Of a stretch of 64,000 nucleotides of DNA, positions 25,487 to 34,533 are shown in pieces. Under the pieces are notes generated by a model, which saw only the letters and a list, made by a program, of their open reading frames with translations, did no database searches and was not told the DNA's origin. The stretch's first letter is position 1, and each line of letters starts with the position of its first letter. Origin of the DNA: Streptomyces bungoensis. GTDB lineage: Bacteria > Actinomycetota > Actinomycetes > Streptomycetales > Streptomycetaceae. The DNA is taken from NCBI RefSeq assembly GCF_001514215.1, contig NZ_KQ948854.1:345434-409433 (forward strand). Direction: 5' to 3'. The position numbers were made by a program, and so were the translations under genes.

Positions 25487-26479
25487 ATGAGCAGGGATCG
25501 CAGTCGTCGTGGGCTTCGCAGGCGGGACCGGAACGCACTCATGGCGGCCTCGCTGACCGCTATGTCGCTGACGGTGAGCGGATGCGTGGTGGTGCACGGG
25601 GAGCGCGAGGTGCTCCCGGCCGCCGGCCGCGCCGAGGCCGCCAGGGCCCTCGCGCAGTTCACCGCCGCGTACAACAGGGCCGACCAGGCCTACGACCGCT
25701 CCCTGGACGCCGGTCACGTCACCGGCGCCCTCGCCGACATCGACGGCGCCCGGCTGACGGCCGGGCACGCCAACAACCCGTCGGGCAACCCGAACCACAC
25801 GCCGCTGACGCTGACGGACGCGAAGTTCACCATCCCGAAGAAGGCCGGCTGGCCCCGCTGGTTCGTCGCCGACGCCCGGGGCAACAAGGGCGGCGACCAG
25901 CGCTGGCTGCTGGTGTTCACCCGGCAGGACCTCGGCGAGCCGTGGAAGGTGGCGTACCTGACGCTGGTCGCCCCCGGCGCCGTACCGGAGTTCGAGAAGG
26001 ACGGGGACGGCTGGGCGGAGGCGGTGCCCGCCGGCTCCACCCGGCTGGCGGTGCCGCCCGCGGACCTGAGCAAGGAGTACGCGGGCTATCTGCAGCGCGG
26101 CGGGAAGACCTTCGCGGACGGCCGCGGCACCAGCGCCTGGCGCGCGGACCGCGCGAAGCAGGCGAAGAAGCCGGGGCTGGTGCGGCAGTACATCGACGAG
26201 CCGCTGACCCGCGGCGACTACGCGCCGCTCGCGCTGCGCACGGCGGACGGCGGGGCGCTGGTGTTCTTCACCACGCACCACTTCGAGAAGCAGACCGCCG
26301 CCGCGGGCACCTCGGTGCCGGTCCCCAACAAGGACGTGCAGGCGCTGACCAAGGGCGAGGTCAAGCAGTCGCTGACCCTGGAGTTCGTCTCCAACGAGGC
26401 CGCCCTCGACCCGGCGGGCAGCGGTCCGGTGTCGGTGGTGGGGCAGGTGCGGGGGCTGACGGCCGCGCAGGGCTCGTAG
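25487..26479 (+). CDS. Secreted lipoprotein of unknown function
   Basis: 330 residues from ATG 25487. An Arg-rich n-region (SRDRSRRGLRRRDRN), hydrophobic helix and lipobox VSGC (Cys33) predict a membrane-anchored lipoprotein. The rest is soluble, with conserved-looking blocks KAGWPRWFVADARGNKGG, RWLLVFTRQDLGEPWKVAY and LVFFTTHHFEK; similar Streptomyces proteins are labelled DUF8094 (from memory). Starts 107 nt after efeU behind a hairpin, so probably a separate unit. Confidence 0.85.
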   Translation: MSRDRSRRGLRRRDRNALMAASLTAMSLTVSGCVVVHGEREVLPAAGRAEAARALAQFTAAYNRADQAYDRSLDAGHVTGALADIDGARLTAGHANNPSGNPNHTPLTLTDAKFTIPKKAGWPRWFVADARGNKGGDQRWLLVFTRQDLGEPWKVAYLTLVAPGAVPEFEKDGDGWAEAVPAGSTRLAVPPADLSKEYAGYLQRGGKTFADGRGTSAWRADRAKQAKKPGLVRQYIDEPLTRGDYAPLALRTADGGALVFFTTHHFEKQTAAAGTSVPVPNKDVQALTKGEVKQSLTLEFVSNEAALDPAGSGPVSVVGQVRGLTAAQGS

Positions 26480-26494
26480 CGCCGCCGGGCGGCC

Positions 26495-27229
26495 TCAGCG
26501 CTGCAGCGGCCAGGCGGCGCCCGGCCGGGCGGCCGCCGTGCCGGCGTGGCGGGCGCAGGCGTCCGTGAGCGTCTCCAGCAGCGTCAGCGGCTCGGGCAGC
26601 GGGTGTTCGGGGCCGCGCAGCCAGCGCACCCCCCGCCCGTCGCCGGGCAGCCGGGCGGGCGGTACGAGGACGTAGGAGCCGCGGCAGTGCCAGCGCAGGC
26701 CCGGGTGCTCGTCCATGGTCTCGGGGTGACAGTCCAGCTCGCAGGGCCACCACTCGTCCTCGTCCTCGGGAGTGCCGCGGGTGAGGGTGAAGAACAGCAT
26801 GCGGCCGTCGTCGCTCTCGGCGACCGGCCCGACCTCGACCCCGCCGTCGAGCAGCCGCTCCAGCGCCTCCCGGCCGGCCTGCAGGGGCACGTCCAGCACG
26901 TCGTGGACCATGCCGGTGGCGGTGATGAAGTTGGCCTCGGGCTGGTGCCGGGCCCAGCGCTCGATCTGGGCGCGGTCGGTGCTGCACTGGGTCTGCCAGG
27001 CGAACGATACCGGGTGCCGGGCCGGGGTGGGGCAGCCGACGCGGTCGCAGGAGCAGCAGTAGCCGTCGGCGGGGTGCGCGGCGGGCGCGAGCGGCAGTCC
27101 GGCCGCGGCGGCGGCGAGCAGCAGGGCCTCACGGCCGCCGTCGCCGGCGGCCTCCTTCGGGCGGCGTCCGAGCAGCCACCGGGAGAGTCTGCCCTGCCGG
27201 CCGGACCGGCCGCCGAACGTCGCGCTCAT
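26495..27229 (-). CDS. Prim-pol-like protein (bifunctional primase/polymerase N-domain family)
   Basis: 244 residues from ATG 27229. Cys-rich motif GYCCSCDRVGCPTPARHPVS and RWARHQPEANFITATG match the N-terminal domain of archaeo-eukaryotic-type prim-pol proteins common in Streptomyces chromosomes. No helicase domain follows and the length is short, so primase activity is doubtful. Convergent with the lipoprotein gene, 15 nt away. Confidence 0.8.
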   Translation of the reverse strand: MSATFGGRSGRQGRLSRWLLGRRPKEAAGDGGREALLLAAAAAGLPLAPAAHPADGYCCSCDRVGCPTPARHPVSFAWQTQCSTDRAQIERWARHQPEANFITATGMVHDVLDVPLQAGREALERLLDGGVEVGPVAESDDGRMLFFTLTRGTPEDEDEWWPCELDCHPETMDEHPGLRWHCRGSYVLVPPARLPGDGRGVRWLRGPEHPLPEPLTLLETLTDACARHAGTAAARPGAAWPLQR

Positions 27230-27348
27230 CTATCCCCTCGGTGTGGTGGTCGCCTCGCTGCCGTGCGGACAGCACCGCCCCATGGTCCCACCTCGGTGAG
27301 CCCCCCGGGCCACCGGGGCGGATCCGGAGGAAGCGGACGAGACGTGCC

Positions 27349-28338
27349 TCACAGGGCCTCGGGGGGCCAGGCGTCGCCCCAGTCGGCGTCCCTGGCCTCC
27401 TTGTACAGGTCGCCGTGGCGCTTGGTCACCGTGGTCCGGCTCAGGTGCCCGTCGGCCTCGCACAGGTCGAGCAGCACCTGGCCCTTGCGGATCTGCGGGC
27501 GCCGGACGACGCGGGCGGGCGCGGTGGTGACGGGCAGCCGGGTGGCGGCGACGTAGGCGAACTTCTCGTCCTCGTACGCCAGGGAGCCGCTCTTGACCCG
27601 GCGGTGCAGGGAGGAGCGGCTGACCCGGGCGGAGAAGTGGCACCAGTCGGTGCCGGGGGCGATGGGGCAGGCGGCGCTGTGCGGGCAGGGGGCGGCGATC
27701 CGGAAGCCGGCGCCGACGAGGCGGTCGCGGGCCTCGATGACGCGGGCGTATCCGGCGGGGGTGCCGGCCTCGACGATCACGACGCTCTGCGCGGCGGCCG
27801 CGGCGGCGTCGACGAGGCGGGTGCGGTCGGCCTCGGAGAGCTCGTTGAGGACGTACGACACCGTGACGAGGTCGGCGCCCTCCAGGGTGAGCGCCGCGCC
27901 GATGCGGGCGCGCTGCCAGCGGGCCCCGCGCAGCGCCGGGCTGGCCTGGGCGATCTCCCGGCCGAGGGCGAGCGCGGGCTCGGCCCAGTCCAGCACGGTG
28001 ACGTCGCGCTCGCCGGGCCAGGTCGCCGCGACGGCCCAGGTCGCGGCACCGGTGCCGCCGCCGACGTCGGCGTGGCTGCCGGGCGTCCACCCGGGCACGG
28101 CCGCGGCGAACGCCGCCAGGGCCGAGCGGACCGCCTCGAAGGTGGCCGGCATGCGGTAGGCGGCGTAGGCGGTGGCGTCGGCGCGGTCGCGCAGGATCGG
28201 GGCGTGGGTGGGGGTGTCGCCCCGGTAGGTGGCGATCAGCCTTTCCACGGCCGCGGCGGCCTGACTGGGCGGAAGCCCGTCGAGCAGCTCCGCGAGGGTG
28301 CCGCGGAGGGTCTCGGCCGGGGATGCGGGGTCGTTCAC
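27349..28338 (-). CDS. Rsm22-like small-subunit rRNA methyltransferase
   Basis: 329 residues from GTG 28338. SAM-binding motif DVGGGTGAATWAVAATWPG and acidic loop VTVLDWAEPALALG; VTVSYVLNELSEADR is the family motif IV region. A Cys cluster (CPHSAACPIAPGTDWCHFSA, then later residues) is the metal/Fe-S-type motif of the Rsm22/METTL17 family. Yeast and mammalian homologues act in mitoribosome assembly; the bacterial target is unproven. The promoter is leaderless (TACAAT six bases upstream). Confidence 0.88.
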   Translation of the reverse strand: MNDPASPAETLRGTLAELLDGLPPSQAAAAVERLIATYRGDTPTHAPILRDRADATAYAAYRMPATFEAVRSALAAFAAAVPGWTPGSHADVGGGTGAATWAVAATWPGERDVTVLDWAEPALALGREIAQASPALRGARWQRARIGAALTLEGADLVTVSYVLNELSEADRTRLVDAAAAAAQSVVIVEAGTPAGYARVIEARDRLVGAGFRIAAPCPHSAACPIAPGTDWCHFSARVSRSSLHRRVKSGSLAYEDEKFAYVAATRLPVTTAPARVVRRPQIRKGQVLLDLCEADGHLSRTTVTKRHGDLYKEARDADWGDAWPPEAL

Positions 28339-28344
28339 CCGGCG

Positions 28345-28350
28345 ATTGTA
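28345..28350 (-). promoter_or_regulatory. Leaderless -10 element of Rsm22-like gene
   Basis: TACAAT on the minus strand, six bases before GTG 28338, close to the sigma-70 consensus. Confidence 0.6.
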
Positions 28351-28396
28351 TGGCGGGGCGGGGCGGCCTCCCGGCGCCCTTGCCGCCGGACCCGGG

Positions 28397-29521
28397 TCAG
28401 ACGACCGCCCGTGCCAGGTGGGTGGCCAGGCTTGCGCGCGGGCCGTTGTCCGGTGGGCGGCGTCTGGGGTGGACCGTGTTCGCCAGGAGGACCAGGAACG
28501 TGTCCGTGCGGGGGTCCAGGACGAGCGAGGTGCCGGTGAATCCGGTGTGGCCCGCCGCTCCCCCGCCCGCCAGTTCGCCCATGAACCAGGGCTGGTCCAT
28601 GGCGAAGCCCAGGCCCGGTGGGGTCAGCAGGAGTTCCACGAAGTCGGGGCCGAGGACGCGGGCGGGGCCGTAGGCGCCGCCGGACAGCAGGGCGCGGCAG
28701 AAGACCGCCAGGTCGGGGGCGGTGGAGAAGAGGCCGGCGTGGCCGGCGACGCCGCCGAGCGCCCAGGCGTTCTCGTCGTGGACCACGCCCCGCAGCATCC
28801 CGCGGTCCGCCTTGGCCCACGGCCGCCACTGGTCCTCGGTGGCCGCCGCGCCGGGGCAGGGGCCGAAGCCGGTCGACGTCATGCCGAGCGGGCGGGTGAT
28901 GCCGTCCTCGATCAGGACGTCGAGGGTCCGGCCGGTGATCCGCTCCAGGACGTGCTGGAGCAGCAGCATGTTCAGGTCCGAGTAGAGGTGCGTGCCGGGT
29001 TCGGCGGCGGGCGCCTCGGCCTGGAGCATCGCGAGGCGGGCGGCGGCGCCCGGGCAGTCGTACAGCGGGAGTTCGGGGCGCAGCCCGGAGGTGTGGGTGA
29101 GCAGCTGCCGGACGGTGATGCCGTGCCGGGCGGCCGCCGTGAACTCGGGCAGGTAGGCGCCGACCCGGGCGTCCATGCCGAGGGTGCCGCGCTCGATCTG
29201 CTGGACGGCGGCGACGGCGGTGAACAGCTTGGTGAGGGAGGCCAGGTCGAAGGGGGTGTCGACGGTGGCCGGGACGCGGTCGGCGAGCGGCAGTTCGACG
29301 CCGGTGCCGGTCTCGGGGTCGTAGCCGGAGTAGCGCACCGCCCAGCCCGCGGCCTGGGCCAGGGCGACGACGGGCCCGCGCCCGGCCACCACGACGGCAC
29401 CGGCCGCCCAGGGGTGCGCTCCGGTGGTGAGGGCGTGCGCCTCGGCGGCCAGGTGCCCGAGTTCGGCGGGGTCGAGCCCGGCCCGCTCGGGTGTGCCGGT
29501 GCGCAGTCTCGGTGCGCTCAG
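28397..29521 (-). CDS. Class C beta-lactamase-fold serine hydrolase, CTG start
   Basis: 374 residues starting at CTG 29521 (SAPRLRTGTPERAGLDPAEL). The CTG overlaps the upstream MFS stop as CTGA and has GGAGGGAG seven bases upstream; the only other in-frame start nearby, GTG 29566, has no good ribosome site. Catalytic motifs: SLTK (Ser95, Lys98), YSDLN and the HTG triad in GHTGFTGTSLVLDP. No signal peptide is visible, so it is likely cytosolic. Homologues include esterases, EstB-like hydrolases and D-aminopeptidases. Substrate unknown. Confidence 0.9.
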   Translation of the reverse strand: MSAPRLRTGTPERAGLDPAELGHLAAEAHALTTGAHPWAAGAVVVAGRGPVVALAQAAGWAVRYSGYDPETGTGVELPLADRVPATVDTPFDLASLTKLFTAVAAVQQIERGTLGMDARVGAYLPEFTAAARHGITVRQLLTHTSGLRPELPLYDCPGAAARLAMLQAEAPAAEPGTHLYSDLNMLLLQHVLERITGRTLDVLIEDGITRPLGMTSTGFGPCPGAAATEDQWRPWAKADRGMLRGVVHDENAWALGGVAGHAGLFSTAPDLAVFCRALLSGGAYGPARVLGPDFVELLLTPPGLGFAMDQPWFMGELAGGGAAGHTGFTGTSLVLDPRTDTFLVLLANTVHPRRRPPDNGPRASLATHLARAVV

Positions 29522-30813
29522 TTCTCTGCTCCCTCCATCCCCGTACGGGTGTTCCAGGGACGGCACATTCCCACGAAGCAGGCCGCCGCGACCAGTGATC
29601 CCGCCAGTTGGACGATCGCCATGGGCACGGCGGTGCGCTCCCCGGCGATCCCGACGAGCGGGGAGGCGACCGCTCCGACGAGGAAGGAGCAGGTGCCGAG
29701 CAGGGCGGAGGCGGAGCCGGCGGCGTGCCGGGTGCGCAGCAGGGCGAGGGTCTGGGCGTTGGGCAGGGTGATGCCCATGGCGGACATCAGGACGAACAGG
29801 GCGGCGGCGACGGGGACGAGGCCGGCCTCGCCGAAGGCGCCGGTGGCCATGAGCAGCAGGGCGGCCGCGGCGAGCACGATCACCGTGAGGCCGGCGCCGA
29901 GCACCTTCTCCAGGCTGACCCGGCCGACCAGGATCCTGCCGTTGACCTGCCCGGTGATCACCAGTCCGACCGAGTTCAGGCCGAACAGCAGGCTGAACGT
30001 CTGCGGGGAGGCGCCGTAGATCTCCTGGATGACGAACGGGGAGGCGGCGACGTAGGCGAACAGGGCGGCGAAGGCGAAGCCGCCGGCGAGCATGTAGCCG
30101 GTGAAGGGCAGGTCGGCGAGCAGGGTGCGCATCGTGCGCAGCGCCGGCCCGACGCCCCCGCCGTGCCGGTCGCCGGGCGGCAGGGTCTCGGGCAGCTTCC
30201 ACCAGACGACGGCGGCGAGTGCGGTGCCGACCACGGTGAGGACGACGAACACGCCGCGCCAGTCGGTCACGCGCAGGATCTGGCCGCCGATGAGGGGCGC
30301 GACGATCGGGGCGGTCCCGGAGACCAGCATCAGGGTGGAGAAGAAACGGGCCATGGCGACGCCGTCGTAGAGGTCGCGTACGACGGCCCGCGCGATGACG
30401 ATGCCGGCCGCGCCCGCGAGACCCTGCACCAGCCGGAAGGCGACGAGGACCCCGACGTCCGGCGCCACCGCACACAGGGCGGTGGCGAGGAGGTAGACGG
30501 CGAGTCCGGCCAGCAGGGGCCGGCGGCGGCCCCAGCGGTCGCTCATCGGGCCGACGACGAGCTGCCCGAGCGCCATGCCGGCCAGGCAGGCGGTGAGGGT
30601 GAGCTGGACGGTGGCGGCGGGCGCGTGCAGGACGCGGGTGACCTCGGGCAGCGACGGGAGGTACATGTCCATCGCCAGCGGGGGCGTGGCGGTGAGGCCG
30701 CCGAGCATGAGGACGGTGAGCAGGCCGGTGCGGCGGCCGGCGGCGGTGACGGGCGGTGGGTCGAGGGGTGTGTGCTCCGTTCCGGGTGTGTGTGCCGCCG
30801 CGTGCTCGGGCAT
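29518..30813 (-). CDS. MFS exporter, Bcr/CflA family (DHA1)
   Basis: 431 residues from ATG 30813 with GGAGGGG upstream. Twelve hydrophobic segments; family motifs TPPLAMDMYLPSLPEV in TM1, GPMSDRWGRRRPLLAGL in loop 2-3, RLVQGLAGAAGIVIARAVVRDLYDG in TM4-5. Bcr/CflA proteins export bicyclomycin, chloramphenicol, florfenicol or sulfathiazole-like compounds. First gene of a two-gene operon with the serine hydrolase. Confidence 0.93.
   Translation of the reverse strand: MPEHAAAHTPGTEHTPLDPPPVTAAGRRTGLLTVLMLGGLTATPPLAMDMYLPSLPEVTRVLHAPAATVQLTLTACLAGMALGQLVVGPMSDRWGRRRPLLAGLAVYLLATALCAVAPDVGVLVAFRLVQGLAGAAGIVIARAVVRDLYDGVAMARFFSTLMLVSGTAPIVAPLIGGQILRVTDWRGVFVVLTVVGTALAAVVWWKLPETLPPGDRHGGGVGPALRTMRTLLADLPFTGYMLAGGFAFAALFAYVAASPFVIQEIYGASPQTFSLLFGLNSVGLVITGQVNGRILVGRVSLEKVLGAGLTVIVLAAAALLLMATGAFGEAGLVPVAAALFVLMSAMGITLPNAQTLALLRTRHAAGSASALLGTCSFLVGAVASPLVGIAGERTAVPMAIVQLAGSLVAAACFVGMCRPWNTRTGMEGAEN
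29529..29536 (-). promoter_or_regulatory. Ribosome-binding site that decides a CTG start
   Basis: GGAGGGAG on the minus strand, seven bases before CTG 29521. It lies inside the MFS coding end and is the main evidence for the CTG start. Confidence 0.7.
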
Positions 30814-30900
30814 GTGTCCCCTCCCTCTGGTGCTGATCCGCCACCTATGCTCTCAGCTCGTACACGTTGCCGAGGAACAGATACACGAGGGTGGGGCGGG

Positions 30901-31938
30901 ATGGCGGAGCAGAGCGTGCGGTGGGGGATCCTGGCGACGGGCGGGATCGCGGCCGCCTTCGCGGCGGATCTGGTCGATCTGCCGGACGCGGAGATCGTGG
31001 CGGTGGCCTCGCGGCGGCGGGAGGCGGCGGAGGCGTTCGCCGAGCGGTTCGGGGTGCGGCGGGCGTACGGCGACTGGGACGCGCTGGCGGCGGACGAGGA
31101 CATCGATGTCGTGTACGTCGCCACGCCGCACTCGGTGCACCGGGCGGCGGCCGGACTGTGCCTGGCGGCGGGGCGCAACGTGCTGTGCGAGAAGCCGTTC
31201 ACGCTCAACGTCCGCGAGGCCGGGGAGCTGGTGGCGCTGGCGCGGGAGCACGACCGCTTCCTCATGGAGGCGATGTGGATGTACTGCAATCCGCTCGTGC
31301 GGCGGCTGAAGGAGCTGGTGGCGGACGGGGCGATCGGCGAGGTGCGGACCGTGCAGGCCGACTTCGGGCTGGCGGGACCCTTCCCGGCGGCGCACCGGCT
31401 GCGGGATCCGGCGCTGGGCGGCGGGGCGCTGCTGGACCTCGGGGTCTACCCGGTGTCGTTCGCGCAGCTGCTGCTGGGTGAGCCGGACGGGGTCACCGCG
31501 AGTGCGGTGCTCTCGGAGGAGGGCGTCGATCTGCAGACGGGTGCCCTGCTCTCCTGGGAGAGCGGCGCTCTCGCGTCGGTGCACTGCTCCATCGCCGGGG
31601 GTACGGGGGTCACGGCGTCGGTCACCGGCTCACGCGGCCGGATCGACATCCCCTCCGGCTTCTTCCACCCCGAGCGCTTCGTGCTGCACCGGGAGGGGCG
31701 CGACGCCGAGGAGTTCACCGCCGACCCGGCCGACGGGCCGCGCAGCAGCATGCGCCATGAGGCGCTGGAGGTGATGCGGGCGCTGCGGGCGGGCGAGAAG
31801 GAGTCGCCGCTGGTGCCGCTGGAGGGCACGCTCGCGGTGATGCGCACGCTGGACGCGATCCGGGAGCGGACCGGGGTGCGCTACCCCGGGGAGGACCCGG
31901 CCGGGGAGCAGCCGGCCGCCACCGCCGTGGCCGTGTAG
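30901..31938 (+). CDS. Gfo/Idh/MocA-family oxidoreductase
   Basis: 345 residues from ATG 30901; the long open frame upstream is on the strand opposite the MFS gene and is a shadow. N-terminal Rossmann domain: VRWGILATGGIAAAFAADLV, EIVAVASRRREAAEAFAERF, VYVATPHSVHRAAAGLCL; catalytic Lys in CEKPFTLN. The C-terminal substrate domain has GGGALLDLGVYPVSFAQLLL. Probably an NAD(P)-dependent sugar or dihydrodiol dehydrogenase. The C-terminal tail PGEDPAGEQPAATAVAV is low-complexity, its stop lying in an 8-bp repeat array. Confidence 0.93.
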   Translation: MAEQSVRWGILATGGIAAAFAADLVDLPDAEIVAVASRRREAAEAFAERFGVRRAYGDWDALAADEDIDVVYVATPHSVHRAAAGLCLAAGRNVLCEKPFTLNVREAGELVALAREHDRFLMEAMWMYCNPLVRRLKELVADGAIGEVRTVQADFGLAGPFPAAHRLRDPALGGGALLDLGVYPVSFAQLLLGEPDGVTASAVLSEEGVDLQTGALLSWESGALASVHCSIAGGTGVTASVTGSRGRIDIPSGFFHPERFVLHREGRDAEEFTADPADGPRSSMRHEALEVMRALRAGEKESPLVPLEGTLAVMRTLDAIRERTGVRYPGEDPAGEQPAATAVAV

Positions 31939-31969
31939 CCGTGTAGCCGTATGGCCGTGTAGCCGTATG
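31930..31969. repeat. 8-bp tandem repeat array
   Basis: Five head-to-tail octamers: GCCGTGTA, GCCGTGTA, GCCGTATG, GCCGTGTA, GCCGTATG. The first unit includes the stop codon of the oxidoreductase. Unit number could vary by slippage. Confidence 0.8.
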
Positions 31970-32004
31970 GCGGACATCGCGTTCCGCATGGCGGATGGCC
32001 CGCC

Positions 32005-32010
32005 TACGCT
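32005..32010 (+). promoter_or_regulatory. Leaderless -10 element of SDR gene
   Basis: TACGCT, eight bases before ATG 32019. Confidence 0.45.
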
Positions 32011-32018
32011 GCGGTGCC

Positions 32019-32777
32019 ATGACTGACAGGCAAGCGAAGATCGCGGTGGTGACCGGCGCCGGCTCCGGCATCGGGCGGGCCGTCTCGGTGGAGTTGCTGC
32101 GCGCCGGCTGGTCGGTGGTCCTGGCCGGCCGGCGCACCGAGACGCTGGAGGAGACGGCGGCCCAGGTGCCACAGGGCCCCTGGCTCGCCATGCGCACCGA
32201 CGTGTCCCGGCCCGGGGACGTCGAGGCCCTGTTCACGGCGGCCGTGGAGCGGTTCGGGCGGATCGACCTGCTGTTCAACAACGCGGGCACCTTCGGCCCG
32301 GGCGGGGTGCCGGTGGAGGAACTGCCCTACGAGGCGTGGCGGCACGTGGTGGACACCAACCTCCACGGGGCGTTCCTGTGCGCGCAGGCGGCGTACCGGC
32401 GGATGAAGGAGCAGGACCCGCAGGGCGGCCGGATCATCAACAACGGCTCCGTGTCCGCGCACGCGCCGCGCCCGCACTCGGTCGCCTACACCGCGACCAA
32501 ACACGCGCTGACGGGGCTGACCAAGTCGCTGTCGCTGGACGGGCGGCCGTACCGGATCGCGGTCGGCCAGATCGACATCGGCAACGCGGCCACCGACATG
32601 ACGGCCCGGATGCGGACGGGCGCGCTCCAGGCGAACGGGCAGACCGCGCCGGAGCCGGTGATGGACGTGGCCGACGTGGCGCGCACCGTGCGACACATGG
32701 CCGAGCTGCCGCTGGAGGCGAACGTGCAGTTCGCGACGGTGCTGGCGACGGCGATGCCGTACATCGGGCGGGGCTGA
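32019..32777 (+). CDS. Short-chain dehydrogenase/reductase
   Basis: 252 residues from ATG 32019. Classical SDR: NAD(P) motif [14 protein letters not shown], Arg-containing strand end [10 protein letters not shown] suggesting NADP(H), NNAG at the core, catalytic Ser in INNGSVSAH and YTATK (Tyr-xxx-Lys). The C-terminal [14 protein letters not shown] loop closes the active site. The substrate is unknown. Confidence 0.94.
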   Translation: MTDRQAKIAVVTGAGSGIGRAVSVELLRAGWSVVLAGRRTETLEETAAQVPQGPWLAMRTDVSRPGDVEALFTAAVERFGRIDLLFNNAGTFGPGGVPVEELPYEAWRHVVDTNLHGAFLCAQAAYRRMKEQDPQGGRIINNGSVSAHAPRPHSVAYTATKHALTGLTKSLSLDGRPYRIAVGQIDIGNAATDMTARMRTGALQANGQTAPEPVMDVADVARTVRHMAELPLEANVQFATVLATAMPYIGRG

Positions 32778-33030
32778 GCCCTCCCCGGGCGCCCCCCTGC
32801 CGTCCCCGTGCGCCCCTCCTGCACCCCCGCACACAAACGGAATTTCAACATCCGCGCTATTGCGGCCCGTCGGCCGCGTATGCTCAACTTTCCTCCACGA
32901 GAGCTTCACAGTTGGAGCACAAAGCTTCCGCAGCCACACCGAGGGGGGGCGCGGCGGTCGTTCCACGGGCCGGAGCAGGGGGTGGGCCTCGCGCGGGACC
33001 GCGAGGCGCGCACCGGCCGAGAGGGAACGG

Positions 33031-33054
33031 CCGCCGCACCGTACGGTGCGGCGG
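33031..33054 (-). terminator. 24-bp perfect palindrome after D,D-carboxypeptidase
   Basis: CCGCCGCACCGT joined directly to ACGGTGCGGCGG, one base after the stop codon of the minus-strand gene. As RNA it folds into a 9-10 bp hairpin; TTCCC follows on the minus strand. Confidence 0.6.
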
Positions 33055-33055
33055 G

Positions 33056-34321
33056 TCAGCGCCGGTGCCGGCCTCCGGGCTCGGCCGTCTCCGCCACGCT
33101 CTCGTCCGTGTCCCGGCTCGCGCGCTCGCCCCTCTCCCGGCCCTGGCTCTCGCCCGCGGCCTCGCCCGCGGCCTCGGCCGCGGGGGCCGTCCTGAACCGT
33201 CGCCGCAGCGCCCACGCCCCCGCTCCGAGCAGGGCCGCCGTCCCGGCCGCGCCCTCCAGCAGCCGCCACGTCGAGGGGCGCCCGCCGGACGCCGCGCCCG
33301 GCGCACCGGCCGCGGCCCGGGCCGCCTTGTGCGCGGGCGCCGGGCTCGCGTTCGCCCCGCCCTCGCTGAGCGGTGTGGCGAGCACGCCCACCGCCTGCGC
33401 CGAACGCCCCTGCCCGAAGCCCCAGTCGAGCAGCGCGGCGGTCTGCTCGTAGACCGCGTTGCTGCCGGTGGCGGGATGCATCACGGTGACCAGCAGCGTG
33501 CGGCCGCCCCGGGTGGCGGCACCGGTGAAGGTGTTGCCGGCGTGGCTGGTGTAACCGTTCTTCACCCCGATCAGGCCGTCGTAGGTGTGCAGTCCCCAGG
33601 CCCCGGTGAGCAGGCGGTCGGTGTTCTGGATCTGGAAGGTCTTCTTGCCGCCGGCCGGGAAGTCGGCGGTCCTCGTGCCGCAGTAGCGGCGGAAGTCGTC
33701 GTTCTTCAGGCCGTGTCGGGCGAACAGCGTGAGGTCGTACGCCGAGGAGATCTGCCCCTTGTGGTCGAAGCCGTCCGGGCTGACCACATGGGTGTCCAGG
33801 GCCTGCAGGTCGTCGGCCCGGGCCTGCATCTCGGCGACCGTCTTGTCGATGCCGCCGTTCATGTGCGCGAGGACGTGCACGGCGTCGTTGCCGGAGCGCA
33901 GGAACACGCCCTGCCACAACTGGTCGACGGTGTAGGTGAGTCCGGGCTTGATGCCGACGAGGCTGGAGCCGAGCGGGACGTCGGCCAGGTCGGCGTCGGT
34001 GACCCGGTACCGCTCGGTGGGGGGGAACTTCCCCAGCAGGGTGTCCGCGAACAGCATCTTCAGCGTGGACGCGGGCGCGAGCCGCCGGTGCGCGTTGAAG
34101 GACGCGAGCACCTCTCCGCTCTCGCCGTCGGCGACGAGCCACGCGCGGGCGGTGAGCTTCTTCGGCAGCCCGCCGGCGCCGCGGACCTGGACTCCGCCGC
34201 GGGCGAGCCGCTCGCCGCCGACGACCGTGGTGGCGGAGGCCGGGACGGCCGCGGTCAGGGGAAGGGCGGCGGCCGTCAGCCCGAGGACGGCACGCCGGCT
34301 GAGCCGGGAACAATCTCGCAC
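33056..34321 (-). CDS. D-alanyl-D-alanine carboxypeptidase (PBP, S11 family)
   Basis: 421 residues from GTG 34321. Export signal RLSRRAVLGLTAAALPLTAA, ending PASA near residue 30, with a twin-Arg. Penicillin-binding motifs: STLK (Ser85-Lys88), SGNDA and KNGYTSHAG (KTG variant with Asn). It trims the terminal D-Ala from peptidoglycan stems outside the membrane. After the catalytic domain come an Ala/Pro-rich linker, one TM helix (LLEGAAGTAALLGAGAWAL) and a cytosolic RRRFR tail, so it is anchored at the C-terminus. An in-frame GTG at 34336 and ATG 34408 are alternatives. Confidence 0.93.
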   Translation of the reverse strand: MRDCSRLSRRAVLGLTAAALPLTAAVPASATTVVGGERLARGGVQVRGAGGLPKKLTARAWLVADGESGEVLASFNAHRRLAPASTLKMLFADTLLGKFPPTERYRVTDADLADVPLGSSLVGIKPGLTYTVDQLWQGVFLRSGNDAVHVLAHMNGGIDKTVAEMQARADDLQALDTHVVSPDGFDHKGQISSAYDLTLFARHGLKNDDFRRYCGTRTADFPAGGKKTFQIQNTDRLLTGAWGLHTYDGLIGVKNGYTSHAGNTFTGAATRGGRTLLVTVMHPATGSNAVYEQTAALLDWGFGQGRSAQAVGVLATPLSEGGANASPAPAHKAARAAAGAPGAASGGRPSTWRLLEGAAGTAALLGAGAWALRRRFRTAPAAEAAGEAAGESQGRERGERASRDTDESVAETAEPGGRHRR

Positions 34322-34481
34322 CCCGGGACCGTACACCGCGGCCAGCAGCGGTTTCGCGACCGGAGGCCCGGTATGGCGCGGTATGCCACGTGGAGTTTGC
34401 CACCTCATGAAAATCTGATGAGGTACCCGCTTTCTCAGCTCCTGCACATCCGGCGCCCAGGCCGGTTCAAAGGTTTCTCCC

Positions 34482-34487
34482 TAGCGT
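34482..34487 (+). promoter_or_regulatory. -10 element candidate for ABC permease operon
   Basis: TAGCGT, 46 bases before ATG 34534; no convincing -35. A leader of about 40 nt would carry the GAGGAAC ribosome site. Confidence 0.35.
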
Positions 34488-34533
34488 GTGGCAGCGCCCA
34501 CAGCGGGGGCGCCGGGAACCAACGAGGAACGGG

